From JAFGDH01 sp964441265 (GTDB lineage: Archaea > Aenigmatarchaeota > Aenigmatarchaeia > QMZP01 > QMZT01): 64,000 nucleotides of DNA. Shown piece after piece: positions 57,114 to 64,000 of this stretch; the stretch's first letter is position 1; each line of letters begins with the position of its first letter. The DNA lies in NCBI GenBank assembly GCA_964441265.1, contig CAYYKJ010000005.1:40664-104663 (forward strand). Reading direction: 5' to 3'. The translations under genes and the position numbers were made by a program. The notes under the pieces are model-generated. The model was not told the DNA's origin and ran no database searches. It saw nothing but the letters and a program-made list of their open reading frames with translations.

Positions 57114-58301
57114 TTAAACCCCCAGTTCGTCGAGGGTCTCTGTTTTGTAAAGTTTGCTCATTGATCCTCTGGGTTTGCTGTGCTCTATTATCGACCTTCC
57201 CATCAAAGGTCCTGTGGGGACGACGGAATCGAACCAGTCCTTTCCCCGGACCTCATTGGAAATCGGAAGGGTGTCTCCTGTTATTATTCTCAGGGGCGTG
57301 CCTCGATCAACCGCCTCGTCTATTATTTCGTATGCTTCTTTGTGTTCATTCTTTTTCCTGCTGAATATGGGATGAGTCGCTCCGGCGATTATTCTTCTTG
57401 CCCCCATTTCATACAATCTCCCTGCTCCCTTGGAAAGACTTCCGGACGTGTCGATCATGTCATCTATGATGTAAATGTCCATTCCGTTCGGGTCTCCCAC
57501 GACACTGACCACTTCATTCTCCCCTGCCTGCTGCCTGTATTTGAATACGACTATCTGCGGCAGATACTCTTCACCGCTTCCCATGAGTTTCGAGAATTCT
57601 TTCAGGTTTTTGGCCGAGCCGATGTCTATTGCAGCCACACGCGAATTTTCCGGCATTTGTTTTTCCTGCCTTGAAATAACGGCCACCGAAGAATTTTTCG
57701 GGTTTGTGCCGTATTTCTTTTTGAATGCCCTGACAAAAAGCGGCATTCCCGGTATATTGTCAACCGGTATGCTGTGGAATCCCTGTGTCTGCTTTGAATG
57801 CATTTCCATTCTTATTGCCTTATCGAATCTGATGCTCAGCATATCTGCCCATAGCTTTGCTCCTTGGTCGGCCCTCGCTTCGTCTATGTAATCCTGCCTC
57901 TCTCCGGGATAAAAGGGCAGTACGGCAGTCAGTTCTTTCGCCACACCGCTCTTTTTTATCGAATCACCGGCGTGCATCAATGCCATTTTTCCTGTTATGA
58001 AGTTTCTGTTTCCGTCCTCGCCCAGATAATGATGAACCAGGAATGTCCTCGTGTTCCTGACATTATTAAGCGATTTTGCTTTGCTTGTCCCGTCATTGAA
58101 AAAACTAATTTCCATTTCACCGAATTCGAAGTCCCTCCCGGGTTTACATCCATGGCTCTCCATGTAATCCAGTACGCCTTTCACATAATGGTTGGGATAC
58201 CTTTCTCCGGTTTCCGGATTTACATATGTTGTCGAAAGAACTGTGACATCTTTCATAAAATCGTAATTTTTTCTCATGTTCTTGAAAACACTCACTACCA
58301 T
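57114..58301 (-). CDS. Divergent PRPP synthase family protein
   Basis: A 395-residue relative of ribose-phosphate pyrophosphokinase. The PRPP-binding loop is IIDDMIDTSGSLSKGA, and FYPGERQDYIDEARADQG resembles the ATP-binding region. The FRM-type segment RFDKAIRMEMHSKQTQGFHS also fits. Compared with the ~300-residue enzyme at 59151-60062 it has an N-terminal extension and insertions. Codon use is more A/T-rich than in neighbours, a possible sign of transfer. ATG 58301 is chosen for its GGGTGAT ribosome binding site. Confidence 0.75.
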   Translation of the reverse strand: MVVSVFKNMRKNYDFMKDVTVLSTTYVNPETGERYPNHYVKGVLDYMESHGCKPGRDFEFGEMEISFFNDGTSKAKSLNNVRNTRTFLVHHYLGEDGNRNFITGKMALMHAGDSIKKSGVAKELTAVLPFYPGERQDYIDEARADQGAKLWADMLSIRFDKAIRMEMHSKQTQGFHSIPVDNIPGMPLFVRAFKKKYGTNPKNSSVAVISRQEKQMPENSRVAAIDIGSAKNLKEFSKLMGSGEEYLPQIVVFKYRQQAGENEVVSVVGDPNGMDIYIIDDMIDTSGSLSKGAGRLYEMGARRIIAGATHPIFSRKKNEHKEAYEIIDEAVDRGTPLRIITGDTLPISNEVRGKDWFDSVVPTGPLMGRSIIEHSKPRGSMSKLYKTETLDELGV

Positions 58302-58419
58302 GAAATCACCCGATAAAATGAGCAGGATTTCCCTTCTCTCCTCATAATAAAAATTGTACGACAAGAATAAAAATCCATATTGACCCAGAGTTTTTCTGGA
58401 AGATTTGCAAGGGCGAGAA

Positions 58420-59127
58420 TCAGAAACCGAGGTTCTTTATGAACTCTTCGTTGATTTCCCGGAAGTTGCTGATCACCGTGAAGGCACCCGCCCTTTCGAG
58501 GGAATCCGGATCGGTGTGATCAGTCCTGTAACCTATGCAATTCATTTTGGCTGACACGGCGGATCTCACCCCCGTCTCTGAGTCCTCGATTGCGATGCAC
58601 CTTTCTCTGGGAATCGAGTGTTTCGACCTTTCATGGGCGATTATATAGGGATCGGGTTCCGGTTTGTATTTGCCGGGAGGGGTCTCGTCCTTGGTAACCA
58701 CCGGATGGAAGGATTTTTCCAAGCCCATTTTCTTCAGTATTACCTGAACTATTTCTCCGGGGGTGCTCGTGACCAGGCCCGGTTTCCCCACATATACGAG
58801 AAATTCATTCAGCCCCTCCGAGGGGTATATTTCGTTCTCTCTCATCACCTTGATTGTGTTCTCGTGACCCGAGTCGAGGAGTTCCTTCATTTCTTTCTCA
58901 CCCGGTCGTATGCCGAGAGGGGAGAGGAGCCCGGTGAAAATCTTGTCGAGGCTCATCCCCACGAAATCCGTGTCAGGTTCTGTTATTTTTATTTTGTATC
59001 TATCTTTCGCTGTCTGGACGAATGCGCGGAACTGGAGATTTTCGGTGTTCTTTGTGATGGTCCCGTCCATGTCCGTGTACCATCCGTAGTCTTTGGGACC
59101 TCTGGGTTTGGGAGAATAGATTTCCAT
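58420..59127 (-). CDS. HAD-family phosphatase
   Basis: A 235-residue HAD hydrolase: motif I YTDMDGTIT, motif II LVTSTPGE, motif III KYKPEPDPYI and motif IV AIEDSETGV. Its cap fits the beta-phosphoglucomutase-like class. It lies between two PRPP synthase genes on the same strand, so a sugar-phosphate or nucleotide-related substrate is plausible. Start ATG 59127 has no strong ribosome binding site; an AATAAATCAT stretch precedes it. Confidence 0.8.
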   Translation of the reverse strand: MEIYSPKPRGPKDYGWYTDMDGTITKNTENLQFRAFVQTAKDRYKIKITEPDTDFVGMSLDKIFTGLLSPLGIRPGEKEMKELLDSGHENTIKVMRENEIYPSEGLNEFLVYVGKPGLVTSTPGEIVQVILKKMGLEKSFHPVVTKDETPPGKYKPEPDPYIIAHERSKHSIPRERCIAIEDSETGVRSAVSAKMNCIGYRTDHTDPDSLERAGAFTVISNFREINEEFIKNLGF

Positions 59128-59150
59128 ATGATTTATTACCGGGAAGATTT

Positions 59151-60062
59151 TTATTTCCGGGGGAATATCTTGACTATCTTCCCGGCGAGTTCCGGGATGA
59201 CCGAGAAGGAGGTCACCGGGGTCTCTATGGTGTCGGAGGAGTGGATTCCCGCCTTGGTCTCCTTTATCATTTCCAGGGAGTCCATGTTCTCCCTGGGGTT
59301 GTGACAGGCGATCGCGTGTATGACCGTCGCGCTGATGCTCCTGGGGGCGTCCGTCTTTACCCTCCGGATGGTTTTCAGAAGGGTGGCCCCCGAGGAGGTG
59401 ATGTCGTCGTATATGATCACGTCTTTCCCCCCGAAATCATAGTCGAAATCCTCGCTCTCCACCTCCCCGGTGTGCCTGTCCCTCTCCTTCATTATGGATA
59501 TGGTTTCGGCCCTCAGTTCCCCGGCGATCTTCCGGACGTTTTCGTTCTCGGTCATGTCGGGGGCTATCACCACGGGCTTCCCGTGCTTCTGCATCCTGAG
59601 GAAGGTGAGCACCGAATCGATTCCGCTCACGTTGTACGTCTTCTCGTCCTTATTTATCCAGCCCTCCCTGCGGAAGTCGTGGGAGGCGACGTTCACCAGG
59701 AGGTCGCATTTTTCCGATAGTGCCTTCCTTATTATCTTGGAGGACACCGGCTCTCCTCTCAGGAACTCCTGGTCCTGCCTCGAGTATGGCTGGTACGGGA
59801 GGAGGAGGCATAATTTCGATGGGTTCATGGAGCGTATGTGGTCCAGCAGCACCAGGGACTCGGTGACGAGTTTGTCAGGATTGGTCCCGGGAGTCTTCGC
59901 CCTCACCACCAGTATAACGGGCTGGCCCTTCAGAGGACCCCGCTCCTTCACCCGGAAGTAGCTCTCCCCGTCCGGGAATTCCTTGTGTTCGATGCCTACG
60001 TATTTCGCCTTCAGCTCGTTGGCGAGCATTTCCGAGAATTTGTCCCTTCCGGCGACTATCAT
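59151..60062 (-). CDS. prs: Ribose-phosphate pyrophosphokinase
   Basis: A 303-residue PRPP synthase that makes PRPP from ribose-5-phosphate and ATP for nucleotide synthesis. Motifs are PDGESYFRV, PYQPYSRQDQEFLRGEPVSS, the divalent metal/flexible loop region, and the PRPP loop VIIYDDITSSGAT. Length and motif set match archaeal enzymes. It starts at ATG 60062 just after a TATAATAAAAGG-like reversed A/T element region. It sits divergent from a small Cys-containing gene. Confidence 0.93.
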   Translation of the reverse strand: MIVAGRDKFSEMLANELKAKYVGIEHKEFPDGESYFRVKERGPLKGQPVILVVRAKTPGTNPDKLVTESLVLLDHIRSMNPSKLCLLLPYQPYSRQDQEFLRGEPVSSKIIRKALSEKCDLLVNVASHDFRREGWINKDEKTYNVSGIDSVLTFLRMQKHGKPVVIAPDMTENENVRKIAGELRAETISIMKERDRHTGEVESEDFDYDFGGKDVIIYDDITSSGATLLKTIRRVKTDAPRSISATVIHAIACHNPRENMDSLEMIKETKAGIHSSDTIETPVTSFSVIPELAGKIVKIFPRK

Positions 60063-60147
60063 AATTAAGTTTGTCGGAAATATAATAAAAGGTTGGCGGG
60101 AAATCTTTAATTAATCCCTTCCAATTATAAAACGGCTGTGATCGAGG

Positions 60148-60345
60148 ATGAGGAGAGTCAAGAACAAAAAATGCATCCACTGTGCATGGGGCATGAAGGT
60201 TATACGGTTCAACAAAGAGGGGATCGAATGCGTCAATCCAGACCAGCCGGTTCTGAAGGGGATTATAATGCCCCTGAATGCGGGGGCCTGCCCGCTTTTC
60301 GCTCCCGTGGAAAGCAAGAAGAAGGGCTCCGGCTCCGGGAAATAA
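60148..60345 (+). CDS. Small Cys-containing protein, 65 aa
   Basis: A 65-residue basic protein with C9 and C12 (KKCIHCAWG), C28 and C48. A single zinc site is plausible, but the spacing matches no familiar ribbon. An AATTATAAAAC promoter at about 60124-60134 is 15-24 nt upstream. It is followed 27 nt later by another unknown gene. Function unknown. Confidence 0.55.
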   Translation: MRRVKNKKCIHCAWGMKVIRFNKEGIECVNPDQPVLKGIIMPLNAGACPLFAPVESKKKGSGSGK

Positions 60346-60372
60346 TATTAAGAACGATTCTGAAGTATTATC

Positions 60373-60954
60373 ATGTTTCCCGCTTTCAACAGGTTTCTGG
60401 TCAGGGACTCCGACAGGAACGGGTGTTTCCTGGAGAGGAAGACCAAATCCTACAGGATCAGCGTCCTGATAGACAGGAAGCGGAGGGTATCGAGGACAGA
60501 CACCGGGATGAAGGACATAGATAGCTTCATCAGGCTTCTCTCGCTCAACTCGGAGATCGGGCTGGAGGTTTCGTCCGAGTGGAAGGAGGGGAGCAGCCCC
60601 GAAGGCAGAATGACCGGCCTCATGATAGGAACCGGATTCAGGGAGCTCTTCGGGAAGATGAAGAAGGCCAGGGGGCTGGGGCATTTCGTTTCCGTCTTCA
60701 AGGATTCCGTCTCCTCTGTGACCGTGAGCTTCGTGGACTCCCCGGAGGGCAATCCCCTTTCCGTGCAGCTTGAGGGCGGGGCCGGGGACACGAGGAGAAC
60801 GATGATGGGGATGGTGGATTTCCTGGAGGGATTCTGCGAAGGCATGGCCGGGGAGCTGAGGATATACCTCAAGCCGGGAGGCAAGCCCGAATTCATGCTC
60901 GAATCCCTGGCGAGGGGGATGGGAAGGTCGTTGTCATCCGCCCTTTCGGAGTGA
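60373..60954 (+). CDS. Hypothetical protein, 193 aa
   Basis: No family is recognised. A soluble alpha/beta protein. The N-terminal 50 residues are basic and beta-rich. The middle holds VSVFKDSVSSVTVSFVDSPE and a helical C-terminus ends in GRSLSSALSE. It ends 4 nt before the methyltransferase gene and shares its codon usage, so they are probably co-transcribed and may act together. Confidence 0.6.
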   Translation: MFPAFNRFLVRDSDRNGCFLERKTKSYRISVLIDRKRRVSRTDTGMKDIDSFIRLLSLNSEIGLEVSSEWKEGSSPEGRMTGLMIGTGFRELFGKMKKARGLGHFVSVFKDSVSSVTVSFVDSPEGNPLSVQLEGGAGDTRRTMMGMVDFLEGFCEGMAGELRIYLKPGGKPEFMLESLARGMGRSLSSALSE

Positions 60955-60958
60955 TGCC

Positions 60959-61990
60959 ATGAAAAGTTACGTGAGTTCGACTGAGCGGTTCTACTGCAGA
61001 AAGAAGGTGCCGGAGATGGTGGACGAGGTTTCCCTTTCCCATCTCATGAGGGAGAAGAACCCGTTCACCAGGGACGGCATCCCCTACGGGGGACAGCTGG
61101 CGAGAATACTCAAAGAGAAGAAGCTCCTCCCTGAAAGACCGAAGATACTGGAGATAGGTCCGGGTGTGGGCGACCTGGCCAGGGCGTTCACGGGGGAGCT
61201 GGAGGGGAAATACGAATACACGTTCCTGGACATATCAAAGAGGATAATCGATTTCCTGAGGGCGGGGTTCTCTTCCATGGGGTTCGGTTTCGTGGTCAGC
61301 GACGTGCTGGAACTTTCCGGGAAGATCGGCAAGTATAACACTGTTATATGCAACGAGGTCCTCGCCGACCTCCCCATGGTCATAAATCCCTCCTCCAGCC
61401 CCGCGAAACCCGGAAAGGAGGAAAGGAGGATTATAAGGGACGCCAGGAGGATGATAAAGAAATACAACCTAAACGTTCCGGAAGACCGGGGGGTTGTCTT
61501 CAATTACGGTGCGGTCAGGTTCCTGGAAGAGGTCCGTAAGGTCATGAAGAAGGGCGGCATCCTTTTCCTGGCGGAGAACTCCTGCGACCCCGGCCTCCCC
61601 AGGGTCATCCCGGTTTACGGTCACAACGAGTTCTCCATAAAGTTTGGGTGGCTGAAGGCCGCCGCCGGGAAGCTGGGCTTCAGCACCGGGGAATCTGGCA
61701 AGATCACCGAACTACTGGAGATAAGGAACCGGGAGTTTCTTTCCATGTTCCTGATCCCCGAGCTCAAGGTTATATTCGATCATCTGAACCTCCATGACAT
61801 GGAGAAGAGCATAATCAGCGAGGGATCGAAGGCCATGGAGGTCGACGAGTTCCTGAAGTTTCTGGACGAGAACCAGCACAAGATAAACATAGACGACCTG
61901 GACCAGTACAAGAAAATGCTCAAGCGATCGGCCCGGGAGATAAACAAGGTCACGGACCAGTTCAGGTATCTGATACTCAAAAAGAAATGA
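60959..61990 (+). CDS. SAM-dependent methyltransferase (possibly MidA/NDUFAF7-like)
   Basis: A 343-residue class I methyltransferase. Motif I is ILEIGPGVGDLARAF, the acidic residue after strand 2 is in YTFLDISKR, and motif IV is VICNEVLADLPM. The NEVLADLP motif and the YGGQLAR start recall the MidA/NDUFAF7 family of protein arginine methyltransferases. The C-terminal ~120 residues are helical and unfamiliar. GGAGTGAT precedes the start at 4 nt spacing. Substrate unknown. Confidence 0.72.
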   Translation: MKSYVSSTERFYCRKKVPEMVDEVSLSHLMREKNPFTRDGIPYGGQLARILKEKKLLPERPKILEIGPGVGDLARAFTGELEGKYEYTFLDISKRIIDFLRAGFSSMGFGFVVSDVLELSGKIGKYNTVICNEVLADLPMVINPSSSPAKPGKEERRIIRDARRMIKKYNLNVPEDRGVVFNYGAVRFLEEVRKVMKKGGILFLAENSCDPGLPRVIPVYGHNEFSIKFGWLKAAAGKLGFSTGESGKITELLEIRNREFLSMFLIPELKVIFDHLNLHDMEKSIISEGSKAMEVDEFLKFLDENQHKINIDDLDQYKKMLKRSAREINKVTDQFRYLILKKK

Positions 61991-62089
61991 TTTTTTCATC
62001 GGAGCCCAAAATGGTCTTTTTAAGCCTTTTTCCCATCAATTAAACCGGTTGGCGGTTGTTTCTTGGCGGTTGCTGGTGGAGGACAGACC

Positions 62090-63640
62090 ATGCGCAAAAA
62101 AATAAGGCCCTACGGAGAGGTTCTGGAATTTTTGTCAGATGTCCCGATGAATTACGTTTCCAACAGGGCTCCCTACGAGCATCAATATAAAGATGGGGAT
62201 ATAGTCGAGATTCCCAAACTCGGAGGACTGGCGACTGCGTCCAATGATCTGGGGTTGCAGATAGGCCCTCCGTTCACCTGGACCGCGTGGGCCAGCGGGG
62301 AAGCGGACGAGGAATTCATCAGAAAGAATCATATCCGGGGAAAAAAGGACGTCATCATGGTTCCCCGCGGGGCCGGGAAGGATTCCCGGTACAAGCTTCA
62401 GTACGTCTTTCTGACAGACGACCAGGTTGATAACTACTACAACGGCTTCTCCAACCGTGTGTTATGGCCCCTGTTCCATGAAGGGGTGGACGTGGAGCCG
62501 GCGTGGGAAGAGACCAAATACTGGGAGGTCTACAAGGATGTGAACAGGATGTTCGCCGGAAAGGTGGCAAAAAACGGAAGCGAAGAGATAGATTTCATAC
62601 ACGACTACCACCTCCTGCTCATGCCCGAATATGTAAGGGAAAAGAACCCCAAAGCGATAATACCAATGTTCCTTCACATACCATGGCCTTCCAAACAGAG
62701 CATAGAGAGGATGCCGGAAGAATGGAGAAAGGGAATACTGAGAGGGGTAGCTTCGACCGATCTTTTCGCCACGCACGTTTACAAGCACGACGTTCTCAGC
62801 ACCATCAATGATTGCATATCGAGCGGAGACCTGAAAGCCAGGATAGACGGCAGGGGCAGGATAGTCGTCGAAGATAAAGACGGCGGGGGAAATGTTATCG
62901 GAGAGAGGAAGGTTACAATCCGAAATTATCCTCTGGGTATCGATTTCGAAAAGTGGGACGAACTTTCCAGGAAATCCGAGTATCGCACTCCGGAACTCAA
63001 GGACAAGACGGTAATTCTGGGGGTCGACAGGCTGGATTTCACGAAGGCCATAGACAAAAAGATACATTCCCTCGGCAGGTTTTTGGCGGAGCATCCGGAA
63101 TACAAGGAAAAGGTCGTGTTTTATCAGGTTCTTCCTTCCAGCAGGACAAAAATCGAGGAATACCGGGATTACGGGGATTTGGTCAAAAAAACCCAGGAAT
63201 CGGTGAACAAAGAGTTCGGAACGGATGACTGGAAGCCAGTGATATTAGCAGATGGAAAAAATCCGGATGAACTCGCGGGGCTTTACAAGAATGCCGACGT
63301 ATTTTTCGCGACCTCCCTCAGGGAGGGACTGGGGCTGTGCCCGAAGGAATTCGCCGCCTCCCAGACGGGCAAAAAGAATGGCTCTCTCATTCTCGGAAAG
63401 TTTTCCGGCGTCGAGAAAGAACTGGGGGATTATTCTCTGGTCGTGAATCCCAACGACGTTGAGCAGATGGGGAAGGCGATATATCGTGCCGTGGAAATGC
63501 CTGCCAGGGAAAAGTCCAGGAGGATGATCCCCATGAAAAGAAGGGTTGAGGACCACGACATAAACTGGTGGTTCAGGGAGATCATGACCGACGTCATGGA
63601 CATACGGAATGAAAGGAATTTCAAAAAGACCGTGTTCTGA
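62090..63640 (+). CDS. otsA: Trehalose-6-phosphate synthase (GT20 family)
   Basis: A 516-residue retaining glycosyltransferase that joins UDP- or other NDP-glucose to glucose-6-phosphate. Signature segments are SNRAPYE at the N-terminus, IDFIHDYHLLLMPEYVR, FLHIPWPSKQSIERMP, GVDRLDFTKAIDKK and FFATSLREGLGLCPKEFAAS. All expected catalytic regions are present. ATG 62090 follows GGTGGAGG by 7 nt; TTG 62063 is less likely. No trehalose-6-phosphate phosphatase is adjacent, although several HAD proteins are encoded in the window. The product may be an osmolyte. Confidence 0.9.
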   Translation: MRKKIRPYGEVLEFLSDVPMNYVSNRAPYEHQYKDGDIVEIPKLGGLATASNDLGLQIGPPFTWTAWASGEADEEFIRKNHIRGKKDVIMVPRGAGKDSRYKLQYVFLTDDQVDNYYNGFSNRVLWPLFHEGVDVEPAWEETKYWEVYKDVNRMFAGKVAKNGSEEIDFIHDYHLLLMPEYVREKNPKAIIPMFLHIPWPSKQSIERMPEEWRKGILRGVASTDLFATHVYKHDVLSTINDCISSGDLKARIDGRGRIVVEDKDGGGNVIGERKVTIRNYPLGIDFEKWDELSRKSEYRTPELKDKTVILGVDRLDFTKAIDKKIHSLGRFLAEHPEYKEKVVFYQVLPSSRTKIEEYRDYGDLVKKTQESVNKEFGTDDWKPVILADGKNPDELAGLYKNADVFFATSLREGLGLCPKEFAASQTGKKNGSLILGKFSGVEKELGDYSLVVNPNDVEQMGKAIYRAVEMPAREKSRRMIPMKRRVEDHDINWWFREIMTDVMDIRNERNFKKTVF

Positions 63641-63684
63641 AATCCCTCCCGATCTGGTTATTAAGCGCCGGCCGGCAAAAATAA

Positions 63685-63945
63685 ATCACGGAAAACAAAT
63701 ACTGGTTCAGGCGAAGGAGGGGGGCTCAGGTCCAGGGATATCGGCTGGAGTTACGTCCCGATCTCATGGGAAGGTTGGACAGTCGTCTTGTTCTTTGTCC
63801 TGGTCATAATCGGGCTCACTTCCTATTTCATCGGTTGCGCCGGGAAGACGGCGGAAAGCGCCCTCCGGCTGACCGTGTGCATATTCGTGTCTATCGGTAT
63901 CATGGTACTGATCTGCGAGATGAAAGTGAAGAAAGAAAAGAAATA
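63685..63945 (+). pseudogene. Frame-disrupted small membrane protein
   Basis: Two frames together give a small membrane protein: ENKYWFRRRRG in one frame, then RDIGWSYVPISWEGWTVVLF and a second hydrophobic helix in another, ending KKEKK at the TAA (63943-63945). The frame change falls in a G6 run (63719-63724). No ATG, GTG or TTG is in frame at the front; an ATC at 63685 sits where the start is expected, right after a stop. It may be a pseudogene or carry sequencing errors. Similar W-rich small membrane proteins of unknown function exist in prokaryotes. Confidence 0.5.
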
Positions 63946-64000
63946 AAGCCTCGGGAGGGATTCGGATAATTTTCTGGCTGTGCTGGTGACTACAATCCCA

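Noticed and set aside
1..64000. tRNA and rRNA genes
   Set aside because: I looked in the intergenic regions for T-loop GGTTCGAATCC-like motifs and cloverleaf arms and for conserved rRNA segments and saw none; a covariance-model scan could still find a divergent or split tRNA.

Overview
This window looks like a chromosomal segment of an uncultivated archaeon, most likely of the DPANN group (an Aenigmarchaeota-like lineage is my best guess, not proven). The evidence is archaeal information-processing genes (L7Ae, S28e, L24e, Cdc48, RFC large subunit, TFS, Trm56, AlaX, RqcH/NEMF), form III RuBisCO with AMP phosphorylase, archaeal TATA boxes about 25 nt upstream of apparently leaderless starts, GGTGAT-type ribosome binding sites, many small orphan proteins, and secreted proteins with paired Cys-rich motifs of the CGNxxCE...NCPEDC kind. 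I saw no rRNA, tRNA or CRISPR array.

Layout. Positions 1-2.6 kb hold a partial gene, an orphan, the rpl7Ae-rps28e-rpl24e cluster and small proteins. 2.7-5.4 kb is Cdc48 with a small wHTH gene. 5.7-8.3 kb holds a minimal kinase-like protein, a flavodoxin, a PPC/DUF296 protein and a soluble histidine kinase. 8.3-11.4 kb is a cysteine operon on the minus strand: a ParB-fold serine kinase (SerK-like), cysteine synthase, a wHTH protein and CysRS. 11.5-16.4 kb has a secreted Cys-rich protein, RFC large subunit, an OB-HD nuclease and a response regulator. 16.4-20.5 kb holds zinc-ribbon/coiled-coil proteins, a membrane protein and TFS.

20.6-36.1 kb is one giant gene of about 5,175 codons. It encodes a signal anchor, an S8 subtilisin-like protease, seven RCC1-like repeats, a DUF2341-like domain, thousands of residues of Ig-like repeats, Cys-rich motifs, one transmembrane helix and a cytoplasmic HerA-type ATPase. 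It is divergent from a wHTH-MinD/ParA-coiled-coil cluster (36.2-39.8 kb) and is followed by a second long coiled-coil gene (19.0-20.5 kb). I infer that these may form a surface machine, possibly positioned by the ParA-type ATPase.

39.8-43.3 kb holds Trm56, a decayed PQQ-propeller pseudogene, a HAD phosphatase and an MBL hydrolase. 43.7-46.5 kb is a diversity-generating retroelement (DGR): target protein with variable region, template repeat, Avd and reverse transcriptase. All 13 differences between template and variable region lie at template adenines. Two in-frame template segments missing from the variable region are each able to fold into hairpins.

46.5-48.8 kb contains three HAD phosphatases. 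48.9-53.9 kb is carbon/nucleotide metabolism: form III RuBisCO, a DUF362 ferredoxin-like protein, AMP phosphorylase and archaeal phosphoglycerate mutase. Two PRPP synthase family genes follow at 57-60 kb. The rest encodes RqcH/NEMF, AlaX, a methyltransferase, trehalose-6-phosphate synthase and a frame-disrupted small membrane protein. Ribose-1,5-bisphosphate isomerase, needed to complete the AMP-to-3-phosphoglycerate route, is not in this window.
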